DNA of 39,996 bases from Alicyclobacillus tolerans (GTDB lineage Bacteria; Bacillota; Bacilli; Alicyclobacillales; Alicyclobacillaceae), in contig NZ_FRAF01000026.1 of assembly GCF_900142255.1 (NCBI RefSeq), forward strand, positions 1-39,996. Direction: 5' to 3'. This document shows, piece after piece, positions 16,008 through 23,635 of the stretch. The notes beneath the pieces are model-generated. The model made no database searches. It worked only from the letters and a program-made list of their open reading frames with translations, and was not told where the DNA came from. Both the position numbers and the translations under genes were made by a program. Within the stretch, counting starts at the first letter, position 1. Each line of letters begins with the position of its first letter.

Positions 16008-17132
16008 TTAGCCCACATCTCCACTCGATGATGGAGTTAAAATCAGGCCTTTACCCAATGCTTTGCGTAAATGATACGTACTCAAAATCAATATAGGCTG
16101 CCCTATAAGATAGAACCAGCTCAATGGAAACAACACTCGATTAACTAAATTATCCCAAGCCTGTTGATTCGGAACGACTTGAAAAACTGAAATTACCGCA
16201 ACTGTCACTCCTACAACTAGCCAGGCTCGAATATGAACTGACAAATTGAGAGATTTCATTATCGTTTCGGAAAGCCCCCATAAATGGTTACTGAAAAATA
16301 CTACTTCAAAAAGCGTTACCAGACTGACAAAGACAATACCGAATCGTTCAACCAATAGACCCTGCAACTGAGCCAACTGCAATACAAATTCTGTAGGATG
16401 GGTCAGTGATTGTATTCCTGAATAGCCAATCACTACTACTGAAGTTACATAGATCAAAATAAGCGTACCTGTTGCAAAAGCCATACTGAACAAAGGAATA
16501 CTAAATGATTCTCGGCGATGTTGAATAACGTAAGGGTTGAGTATCAAATAGAGGCTGAATCCTAGAAATATAGGAAATAGATGTTCGGCTCCAAACAAAG
16601 ATTGCTGCAGATTTACAGGATGATAAAATATTCCTGTCCAATGCGCGTGAATCAGTGAATTGATACAGGAAAAACAGAGAATGCCTAAAATAATTGGAAA
16701 TATCAGCGAGGCGGAACTTGCCAATGTCTCTAATCCATAGAGAGCACCTATCATAGCAACAATTCCCATGCTACTGACAATGACAAAACGGGGAGTATTC
16801 GGTAATATGGATTTTAAAATCAGTGAGAAGGAGAAAAGACTCAGAGAGACAAACAGAATATAGCCAGGAATGTAACTGAGCGTAAAAAAACGTCCTAACC
16901 ATTTTCCAAATATCATTTCCCCGATTTGCCCACCAGATATGGGATAGAATGTTTTGTTTATCCAACCATGCAAAACGGCCGATAGAATACCAAACAGACA
17001 AACCCCGAGTATCGCCCATTGTCCATCTATGCCTGAAAAACTCACTGCATATCTTGGAAAAACCCAAAACAGAAGCGGTAGAAAACTAGTAGAGAGAAGA
17101 CAGATTGCCTGAATATGAGTCAATTTTAGCAA
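16008..17132 (-). CDS. gerKB: GerB-type germinant receptor subunit (APC-fold membrane protein)
   Basis: A 374-aa inner-spore-membrane protein with about ten hydrophobic helices, of the spore germination (GerAB/GerKB) family related to amino-acid permeases. It binds or senses the small-molecule germinant and works with the A and C subunits. Family marks: YPISGGQIGEMIFGKWLGR near residues 62-80, YVTSVVVIGYSG in the middle, and FGIVFVSLVTLFEVVFFSN. The start is TTG 17132 with GGTGGG upstream, 15 bases after the gerC stop. The order A-C-B resembles B. subtilis gerK; the symbol follows that order and is provisional. The germinant cannot be predicted. Confidence 0.88.
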   Translation of the reverse strand: MLKLTHIQAICLLSTSFLPLLFWVFPRYAVSFSGIDGQWAILGVCLFGILSAVLHGWINKTFYPISGGQIGEMIFGKWLGRFFTLSYIPGYILFVSLSLFSFSLILKSILPNTPRFVIVSSMGIVAMIGALYGLETLASSASLIFPIILGILCFSCINSLIHAHWTGIFYHPVNLQQSLFGAEHLFPIFLGFSLYLILNPYVIQHRRESFSIPLFSMAFATGTLILIYVTSVVVIGYSGIQSLTHPTEFVLQLAQLQGLLVERFGIVFVSLVTLFEVVFFSNHLWGLSETIMKSLNLSVHIRAWLVVGVTVAVISVFQVVPNQQAWDNLVNRVLFPLSWFYLIGQPILILSTYHLRKALGKGLILTPSSSGDVG

Positions 17133-17147
17133 CGGTTTCCCACCCTT

Positions 17148-18305
17148 CTACATCAGAACTCCTTTGCTGCTTATCCATGCTTGAACATCGATTTCCACGG
17201 ACGCTTTTTGAAAGATGCGGTTCCAATTGCTCCGTACTTGTTGCTCTTGTTCAGGATGTTTTTGAAGATAGATTTCTCCATATCCCAAAACATCTGCCCC
17301 ATGTTTTTGCAACAGCTTTAAGGTTTGCAAAATCTGCATTCGTTCATACTGCTCGACTGAATTTTGAAGCGCCATGACATTGGCTGGGGGCATATTCGCT
17401 AAACTCACATGACCCCGTTTTCCCAAAATGCCGTGAATATAAATACGTGCATAGAGAATCATTTTCGAGTTGCGCCTAAAACATCGCATTTGGCTTTCCC
17501 CGTACACTGAAGACAAGGACACGATTTTTTGATGATAGGGAATATCTAAATTCATATTTTTGACTGTTCCAAGCAAAAAATTTACTGATAAAGTTTGTTT
17601 TTTGGAGAGAGTAAATACTTTCCCATCTGGTGGATAGACCGTAATTCCTTCAGCCAGAAGTCTGTTAACTTTGCCAGTCTGGTCTTTCCATGGACGAATG
17701 AGCGGTAAAGAAGAAGCATATCCTGGCAGTGTTTGATCACGCCAAAACTCCCAAAGCGTTCGACTGATATAGTAGCCATTTTGGTGAAAAATCCCACCAA
17801 ACCGCTTACTGAGATCGTCCGATGCCGAAATTTTATCCAGTTTTGCGCTTAAGACATCTGAAGCCTGGAATGGACTGCTAACCATATAAGCCATTCGATT
17901 CGTACGTGGTTCACGGATTAAATCTTCTAAAATATCCTGCTGCATCTCTCGTCTTAGTTGACTACTGAGCACTATAGTCTGAATTTGACTCAAATCAAGA
18001 TTGCGATTGATTTTTAATTGTATAGAGCGAAGAATTTCTCCTAATGTATAGCCTTCCGCTGATTCTTCAGCATGATTTTTTCCGTTTTCTGACGAACCTC
18101 CTCCTTCGCCTAAAGAGCCTGAAAAGACCGGATATTGAATGGTGACGCGAAATTTTTCTGGATTGCCATCCTGTGATTGATCAATAGCCATACCAATCGC
18201 CAGGGCCTTAGTGTTCATTGCTTGATAATCCCAGCAACCAGGAATAAACAATAACATGCATACCATAAAGCCGGTAAGCAGATATTTGTTTACCATATTG
18301 TTCAT
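17148..18305 (-). CDS. gerKC: GerC-type germinant receptor lipoprotein
   Basis: A 385-aa lipoprotein subunit of a nutrient germinant receptor, anchored on the outside of the inner spore membrane. The signal peptide ends in a lipobox, LLFIPGCWDYQ (Cys24), followed by the GerC-typical start (W-D-Y, then ALAIGMAIDQSQDG). Further marks are YTLGEILRSIQLKINRNLDL, VLSSQLRREMQQDILEDLIR and VSSPFQASDVL. The C-terminal domain ends near ADVLGYGEIYLQKHPEQ, as in the family. Its ATG overlaps the gerA stop (ATGA), so the two are translationally coupled. Confidence 0.9.
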   Translation of the reverse strand: MNNMVNKYLLTGFMVCMLLFIPGCWDYQAMNTKALAIGMAIDQSQDGNPEKFRVTIQYPVFSGSLGEGGGSSENGKNHAEESAEGYTLGEILRSIQLKINRNLDLSQIQTIVLSSQLRREMQQDILEDLIREPRTNRMAYMVSSPFQASDVLSAKLDKISASDDLSKRFGGIFHQNGYYISRTLWEFWRDQTLPGYASSLPLIRPWKDQTGKVNRLLAEGITVYPPDGKVFTLSKKQTLSVNFLLGTVKNMNLDIPYHQKIVSLSSVYGESQMRCFRRNSKMILYARIYIHGILGKRGHVSLANMPPANVMALQNSVEQYERMQILQTLKLLQKHGADVLGYGEIYLQKHPEQEQQVRSNWNRIFQKASVEIDVQAWISSKGVLM

Positions 18306-19930
18306 ATTCTTCTATCCTCTGACTTCTTCAAAACATGGGGATTCTTTTCCAGTAAAGGATGTGGAGCGGGATCGGTATAATCGGAACTTCGAGTAGATTC
18401 CTTATTGTTAAGGTGTTCCGCTCGCTTGTCGAGCATGGCCAGTGGAAAGCGGAATATTCCATCCAGGAAAAAATCTTTCCAATGTTCCCCATTTATAGGA
18501 ACCATATATTTACTTCCAAATGATTTTAAAGAATACATGTGGTACATCATTAACATACTCATCAACAACAATCCGTACACTCCGAATAAACTTGCTCCAA
18601 TAATATTCGCCCAACTAAGTATGCGGGTAACCGTAGTAAATTCATAATTGGGAATTACGAATGTAGCAATCGCCGTGAGAGCAATCACTACAATTAAAAT
18701 ATTGCTGACCAATCCTGCCTCTACAGCCGCTTGACCTAAAACCAGACCACCCACAATACCAATGGTCTGCCCCATAACTTTTGGCATACGAAGTGCTGCT
18801 TCGCGAATAATCTCTATCGAAAATTGCATCGTGATGACTTCCAGGGAAGCATTCAGCGGTACAGTTTCTCGTGAACCTGCTATCTGCATGACTAGAATAT
18901 GTGGCATCAATTCCGGATTAAAATCTGTCAGCGAGATATAGGCACCTGGCAAATAGATCGCAAGAAGAAAGGAAACTATACGTAACCAACGAATTAGCGT
19001 TGCTTCGATATAATTATGTTGATCATCTTCCATAGTCTGAAAATTATCAAAAATGTTCCCAGGCACAATCAATCCTGTTGGATCACCATCAACTAAAATC
19101 AAAATTTTACCTTGCCCAATTTCTTTCGTAGCATTGTCCAATCGAGAGTTAGCGCGAGTCAGTGGAAAAATGGTCCAGCGATTATCCACAATTCTTTGCT
19201 CAAGTGTTGCGCTGCCTGTCAATTTATCCACATGTACTGCTTCAATACGTTTAGTCACCGTCTCTAGCAAGGTCATGTTGACCACGTCATGCTCATAGAT
19301 AAGCGCGACACGTGTACGGCTGCGATACCCAACAACTATTTCTCGAATTGTGAGCGCATCACTTTGTAGTACGTGGCGGAGTAAACCGAGGTTAATGTTT
19401 AAATCTTCTACAAATGCAACTTGTGCTCCACGTGAGCTAGATTCCAAAAGCGGCAAATTAGGTCTGCGCTGTTCAACCGAACCTGCACCAACAGACACCG
19501 CTCGATTGAGACCATCGACCAGGAGAATAGCTTCACCGAGTGTCAGTCGTTCACGGATTTCCCACAAATTTTCCATAATCGTAATATTGGTACTCGTTAA
19601 AACATGGCGAGCCAGATAAGAAGGTAGAACTTTCATACTCAAATGTTTGGGAAAATCATGACTTTTTATTCTTTCTAAAAGTTCCTCAATAACTTGCTTA
19701 TCCGTGATGGTAGCAAAGAAGGCAACAGCGACTTCACGTCCATTGATGTCTGAACTGCTGATCCGAAAATCTATACTTCGTCCTGCCGTTTGTCGGAGAT
19801 ATTTTACAGTATGATTTAAGTCTCCCGTAATTTTTGGCGCATCACGCCAATCTGGCACTTTCGGTTTGTAGCGACTTGGGTATCGATCTTTGGCGTCACT
19901 GCGATTGAAGATGCCAAACAAATCCATCAC
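18302..19930 (-). CDS. gerKA: GerA-type germinant receptor subunit
   Basis: A 542-aa subunit of a nutrient germinant receptor in the inner spore membrane. It has a soluble N-terminal domain (residues ~20-290), with RSIDFRISSSDINGREVAVA and the family segment LVDGLNRAVSVGAGSVEQRR, then about five membrane helices (LRIVSFLLAIYLPGAYISL; TIGIVGGLVLGQAAVEAGLV; LIVVIALTAIATFVIPNYE and others). The C-terminal tail is hydrophilic. FPLTRANSRLDNATKEIGQG and ILVDGDPTGLIVPGNIFDNF are typical of the family. The start at 19930 (GTG, or ATG one codon on) has a weak ribosome site. It is the first gene of the A-C-B operon. Operons of this kind are normally read by sigma-G in the forespore; I found no convincing sigma-G promoter in 19931-20070. 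Confidence 0.92.
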   Translation of the reverse strand: MMDLFGIFNRSDAKDRYPSRYKPKVPDWRDAPKITGDLNHTVKYLRQTAGRSIDFRISSSDINGREVAVAFFATITDKQVIEELLERIKSHDFPKHLSMKVLPSYLARHVLTSTNITIMENLWEIRERLTLGEAILLVDGLNRAVSVGAGSVEQRRPNLPLLESSSRGAQVAFVEDLNINLGLLRHVLQSDALTIREIVVGYRSRTRVALIYEHDVVNMTLLETVTKRIEAVHVDKLTGSATLEQRIVDNRWTIFPLTRANSRLDNATKEIGQGKILILVDGDPTGLIVPGNIFDNFQTMEDDQHNYIEATLIRWLRIVSFLLAIYLPGAYISLTDFNPELMPHILVMQIAGSRETVPLNASLEVITMQFSIEIIREAALRMPKVMGQTIGIVGGLVLGQAAVEAGLVSNILIVVIALTAIATFVIPNYEFTTVTRILSWANIIGASLFGVYGLLLMSMLMMYHMYSLKSFGSKYMVPINGEHWKDFFLDGIFRFPLAMLDKRAEHLNNKESTRSSDYTDPAPHPLLEKNPHVLKKSEDRRI

Positions 19931-20054
19931 TCTTTCATGTATTTTACCTGTTTCACCTTCTTTTCCCCAATAAAAATTACATTTATACAGTTGACAAGAA
20001 ACCGCACACTGAACATCTTATCATGTCTACCCTTTTTAGAGGTTTGTGTGGTAG

Positions 20055-20954
20055 TCAAATGCTGGCTAGTGGAGGTCCACCGACCCATCCCCACTCATAC
20101 GTCATGAGCATTAGAAAATCTACTTCCCGCCCGAGTGTGCGATAATCAAACGCCCCCATCCATGGTGCATTCGGTTCATCTGATGTCTTTGGTCCCATGG
20201 CTATGGAAAGTGAATAATTACGTGCCCTGACTGCATCCCCGAGCTGCTGAATAAATTGATTATAAAGCGGGCGATCCGTTGGCCGCATATGTTCAAAGTC
20301 TACATTAACGCCACGAAAACCACGCTCACCAAGCTCGGACAAAATATGATCGATTACTTTTTGACGCATCGAACGGTTTGCCAGGATAGTATGGGCTAAT
20401 TCCGTATTAAAAGTGTTGCCATCAAAATTAGTAACCGTCATAAGCGGAGCAATTTCATAACGTTTGGCCGCTTGACGAGCAACCGCGTCGTTAAGCGGCT
20501 TGAGCGTACCGTCTGCTTTCACCTGGTAGGAAAACATACTGACATAAGTAATGTCTGAGACCGTTTGCAACATTTCAGCATCGGAAGGCTGTCCACTAGG
20601 CGTCATATAGGCATTCACTTCAATCGTTTTCTTGCTGGTCAACAATTCTGGTACATAGAGAGTCCGTCCAGCCACCAGTTCTTTTCCGGCTGTTGCTGGA
20701 CTGATACCGAGCCAACGCGAGAGACCCTGTTCGGGAATTTGCAATTTTTCACTGATAGATTTTAACGTATCACCTGGCTGAACCGTGTAAGGACGGACAG
20801 TCGTCGGCTTGCCAGGTACCAACAAGTGCAGTCCGGGTACTAATAACTCTTGATTGTCCAGCTCATTGAGACGCAGCAATTCACGCACCGTTGTTCCATA
20901 AATCGCAGCAATTGAACGCAGCGTATCGCCGCGCATGACAGTATGAATACGCAA
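20055..20954 (-). CDS. N-terminal part of a split LysM-GH18 spore hydrolase (YaaH type)
   Basis: A 299-aa frame with two LysM peptidoglycan-binding modules (residues ~2-47 and ~54-101) and the first two thirds of a GH18 barrel of the YaaH/YdhD/SleL class, enzymes that cut cortex glycan or modify the spore coat. The catalytic strand GVNVDFEHM (Asp219, Glu221) and MLMTYEWGWVGGPP are present. The family sequence stops exactly after GGPP, and four foreign residues (LASI) and a stop follow. The remaining third lies at 6362-6783; the joined protein would be 431 aa, normal for the family. The start is TTG 20954 after GGGGGG. As it stands the barrel is incomplete and probably inactive. It is more GC-rich (50-60% in three lines counted) than the C-terminal half. 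Confidence 0.88.
   Translation of the reverse strand: MRIHTVMRGDTLRSIAAIYGTTVRELLRLNELDNQELLVPGLHLLVPGKPTTVRPYTVQPGDTLKSISEKLQIPEQGLSRWLGISPATAGKELVAGRTLYVPELLTSKKTIEVNAYMTPSGQPSDAEMLQTVSDITYVSMFSYQVKADGTLKPLNDAVARQAAKRYEIAPLMTVTNFDGNTFNTELAHTILANRSMRQKVIDHILSELGERGFRGVNVDFEHMRPTDRPLYNQFIQQLGDAVRARNYSLSIAMGPKTSDEPNAPWMGAFDYRTLGREVDFLMLMTYEWGWVGGPPLASI
20071..20080. repeat. Right junction core (att-like direct repeat)
   Basis: GGAGGTCCAC, identical and in the same orientation as 6774-6783. Here it ends the family-matching part of the N-terminal GH18 half. Recombination between the two copies would rejoin the gene in frame. Confidence 0.75.
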
Positions 20955-21155
20955 TGTTTATCCCCCCGCTTGCCGGTCTAAGCGATCCGTATAGTGGACC
21001 TGAGGCCATAGGAATGGATTCATAACCTCAACCAATCGCATTCCCACATTTCCTGTTCTCCCCATGCTATGCGAGAATAGGCGATTGTGCCTGTAAAAAA
21101 TCTGCCCGGCAAGGCTTGTCCGCATGGTTCCACTCCATAACCAGACCCAATTTGT

Positions 21156-22619
21156 TTATGAAGGGTTGACCCGCTTAAAAATATCTGCCAACCGTCCCTC
21201 ATAGACAAGGGTATAATCAGCATCATTCTCCAAATAAACGGTCAGAGCATAATTGGGTGGCATGAGAATATAGCGAAACTGATATTCATCGAGTAAAGCC
21301 GGAGCATCACTGGCTAAATTTTGCAAGTCCATATAATTAGCAAAAGTATAGTTTTCGAGAAAAATATCGGTTCGTCCATCGACAAAAGTGGGGATATGTT
21401 CATAAATGAGAAACCCTCCCCAGTCGTACGCGTTGAGTAAACTGGTTTGGACATGGTGTTTTTGTAAATAGGCAGCCGCACCAAACGGAAAAGCATTTCT
21501 GGAGAGATGTTGACGAAAGGTTCCTTTGACGGTTGGCAATGCATAACCAAGCCAGACCAACGCCAGGATTGAGACCATACCCGAAAGAATACGCCATAAA
21601 AAAGAACGGTTGGCATCGCTCAGTGAAAATCGCTGAGGAATCATTTGAGCCAAAAGTACAGCAGAGGATATAGAAAAATAAGGTAGAAAACGCTGATAGA
21701 CCAAGGTGAGCGCAAAAGTCACTGCCGTATAAATAAAAAACTTCCATAACACCCCTCGACGTTGATACGCGAGTAGCGTAAGAAGAATGAGAAAATAAGG
21801 CAATACGCCCCATTTATACAGGGATTGATGAAAATCCGGTGAATGCCATTCCATAATGCTGCGCACCATGAGGGCATTACCGCCAAGCAGTGCGTACGCA
21901 TATTCGTGCCAATGATTCGGATTCAACAATCCTATTGCCGCCGATGTGATGGCAAAGAAAGCTAGCTGAAGCCGATCTCGTTGAGAAAATGAAGATTGAA
22001 CAAGTGCCCCCCATGAGGGCAGAAACGATACAGCCAGTTCAAAAAGTATCATCAACGGTCCTAATGGTGCAGAAGCGTGTGAGTTTGCCCAAATGAGCAT
22101 GAGAGGTAAACTGAGCCAAATGTAGTGACGATGACCTCGTCGATAGCTCTCCAGTATCCACAAAAAAACAGCAAATAAGGCGTAGGAAAAAATTTGTGGG
22201 CGAATAACCCAAAATGGCCAGCCTACGAGAACAGCAAGAATTGCCAGTAAAGCAGCTACGACTGCATTTCCGCCCGCCAGCCGTCGAGCCAGCACATAAA
22301 CAAAACCAAGCGTCACACATTGTATAACAACAATTAAAAACCATATTCCCGCAAATTGAAAATGTAAGGACAGCCAAGCAAGTATCACCTCAAACAGCCA
22401 TTCCTGAGTTACCCATGGCTTACCACGCATAGACCAGGAAAAAACATCGTGCCGCGGAATATGGTGGTGCTGAAGAATATACATGCCTGTAGCCATGTGC
22501 CATGGTGTATCGGGATCGGTCAACGGTGCCATGGCGTTACAGGCAAAAAGTACAGTCCAAACTACAAGTAGAGCAGTAGACGGACTCAGCAGCTTGTGTT
22601 TGAGGCGATTCGCTTGCAT
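21156..22619 (-). CDS. GT-C-like polytopic membrane protein (putative glycosyltransferase)
   Basis: A 487-aa membrane protein with about ten helices. The first outer loop carries DPDTPWHMATG (residues ~36-46), an Asp-containing motif in the place used for catalysis by GT-C enzymes (PMT/oligosaccharyl-transferase-like), which transfer sugars from lipid carriers. The C-terminal ~120 residues are soluble (LLNAYDWGGFLIYEHIPTFV, DGRTDIF). ATG 22619 has AGGAGGAG just upstream. It is co-directional with the gene at 22686, 66 bases away. Acceptor and donor are unknown. The 201 bases between it and the GH18 gene (20955-21155) hold no feature I can support. Confidence 0.6.
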   Translation of the reverse strand: MQANRLKHKLLSPSTALLVVWTVLFACNAMAPLTDPDTPWHMATGMYILQHHHIPRHDVFSWSMRGKPWVTQEWLFEVILAWLSLHFQFAGIWFLIVVIQCVTLGFVYVLARRLAGGNAVVAALLAILAVLVGWPFWVIRPQIFSYALFAVFLWILESYRRGHRHYIWLSLPLMLIWANSHASAPLGPLMILFELAVSFLPSWGALVQSSFSQRDRLQLAFFAITSAAIGLLNPNHWHEYAYALLGGNALMVRSIMEWHSPDFHQSLYKWGVLPYFLILLTLLAYQRRGVLWKFFIYTAVTFALTLVYQRFLPYFSISSAVLLAQMIPQRFSLSDANRSFLWRILSGMVSILALVWLGYALPTVKGTFRQHLSRNAFPFGAAAYLQKHHVQTSLLNAYDWGGFLIYEHIPTFVDGRTDIFLENYTFANYMDLQNLASDAPALLDEYQFRYILMPPNYALTVYLENDADYTLVYEGRLADIFKRVNPS

Positions 22620-22685
22620 GACTCCTCCTTCTAAAAGAGTTCATCCGAGCAGGCAGATTCACTCATAGCTTTCTCTACTGCTTGA

Positions 22686-23576
22686 TTAAGCACCCAATTG
22701 ATGGCGCACCAGTAAATCGACATAGTAACAGGTCACGGCAACAACAGAAAAAGGCGTCAATAAAATATTGACCACAGAATCCAGTGTAGAAGATAGCCAA
22801 ATAGGCATCTGACCTCCACCCAAAAAACTGATGAGGAGCGGGATAATTCCATTCAGAAGAACAATCAGCAGCAAAAAGAAAAGCGTTCGAAAAAAGAAAC
22901 GCTTGGTTAATCCCCAAGATTGTCCTACTGCCATCAGTCCAGCTATCGGCTGTGCGAGAGTGGCCGTCAAAGAAAGACTAAAGCGCACAGCAAAATAAAT
23001 CGCAATGACGAAGAGTAGTATAAAGAGCAAAAGATAGACCCAATGTAATCCAGAGGCTAGCGAAACAACTGCCGTAGGTACACCAAGCAAAAGCGAAACA
23101 GCCATGGAACCACCAATGACCAAAATCGCTAGCATCATTACTGTACCAATATAAGGAAACCAACGACGGACTGCATAGCTAGAACCATCATTTAAAGAAG
23201 GCGCCTCTCCTTTGCTCGTCAAATACATCACAAGAAAAATCAGCATGCCATTGACAAAAGGTTTAGCGACCACCAAATAGATCAACGAAACGGCGAGCAG
23301 CCAAATATAGCCATGAACTGCAGCAGACAATGCTGGCGAACTCGCCGCCTGTCCCTCTGGAGTGTTTTGCAGTTGTGAAAAAGCTTGGGTCATTTGTTGC
23401 AAAGCTTTAGGATTAGCGTAACGAGCTGAAACATAGATGTTTAATAAACTGTAGGGTACAAGAATGGCAATGGTGGCACCAAATAAATAGCCCGGATATT
23501 TGCGAAATATTTTCCATGCTTCACCATAAATAGCCCAAAATCCAAGCGGTTTTTGTAAACTTCTAGATCCATTCAA
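22686..23576 (-). CDS. Multi-pass membrane protein of unknown function
   Basis: A 296-aa protein with about six hydrophobic segments. An N-terminal amphipathic part, FWAIYGEAWKIFRKYPGYLF, precedes the first helix. A conserved-looking segment near the end of the core (GLMAVGQSWGLTKRFFFRTL) and paired helices resemble DUF975 / GPDPase-membrane-domain type proteins, which often stand next to ABC exporters. The start is TTG 23576 with GGGAGG upstream. It lies 59 bases after the BmrD-like gene and is probably in its operon. Role unknown. Confidence 0.6.
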   Translation of the reverse strand: MNGSRSLQKPLGFWAIYGEAWKIFRKYPGYLFGATIAILVPYSLLNIYVSARYANPKALQQMTQAFSQLQNTPEGQAASSPALSAAVHGYIWLLAVSLIYLVVAKPFVNGMLIFLVMYLTSKGEAPSLNDGSSYAVRRWFPYIGTVMMLAILVIGGSMAVSLLLGVPTAVVSLASGLHWVYLLLFILLFVIAIYFAVRFSLSLTATLAQPIAGLMAVGQSWGLTKRFFFRTLFFLLLIVLLNGIIPLLISFLGGGQMPIWLSSTLDSVVNILLTPFSVVAVTCYYVDLLVRHQLGA

Positions 23577-23635
23577 ACGGACAGACCTCCCGACCCATTT
23601 CTTCCGTCCATGATAGCATAGGCTAAGTAAATGCC

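Larger units (their letters stand above)
6774..20080. mobile_element. Putative skin-like intervening element (13.3 kb) in a GH18 spore gene
   Basis: The segment between the two GGAGGTCCAC copies splits one reading frame into co-oriented N- and C-terminal halves. Removing 13,297 bp (one core copy plus contents) restores the frame exactly. Contents: sensor kinase, histidine-less DHp protein, hypothetical ORF, two MpsC proteins, multi-PAS kinase, large serine recombinase with two small upstream ORFs, dioxygenase, and the gerA/gerC/gerB operon. There are no phage structural genes, so this is a small integrative element and not a prophage. Known precedents are B. subtilis skin in sigK and SP-beta in spsM, both excised by serine recombinases during sporulation. 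Unlike those, the recombinase is central (about 6.4 and 5.3 kb from the ends). Excision is inferred, not observed. Confidence 0.7.

Noticed and set aside
18405-19619. Plus-strand open frames of 80-89 codons opposite gerA
   Set aside because: They are shadows of the conserved gerA reading frame with no ribosome sites or recognisable proteins.
6784-20070. Element interpreted as a prophage
   Set aside because: There are no capsid, tail, terminase, holin or phage replication genes; apart from the recombinase set, the contents are signalling, metabolic and germination genes.
20990-21002. GTGGACCT near 20994 as a third att core
   Set aside because: It matches only 8 bases, in the opposite orientation to the other two, and lies in a non-coding gap. 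Chance is sufficient.
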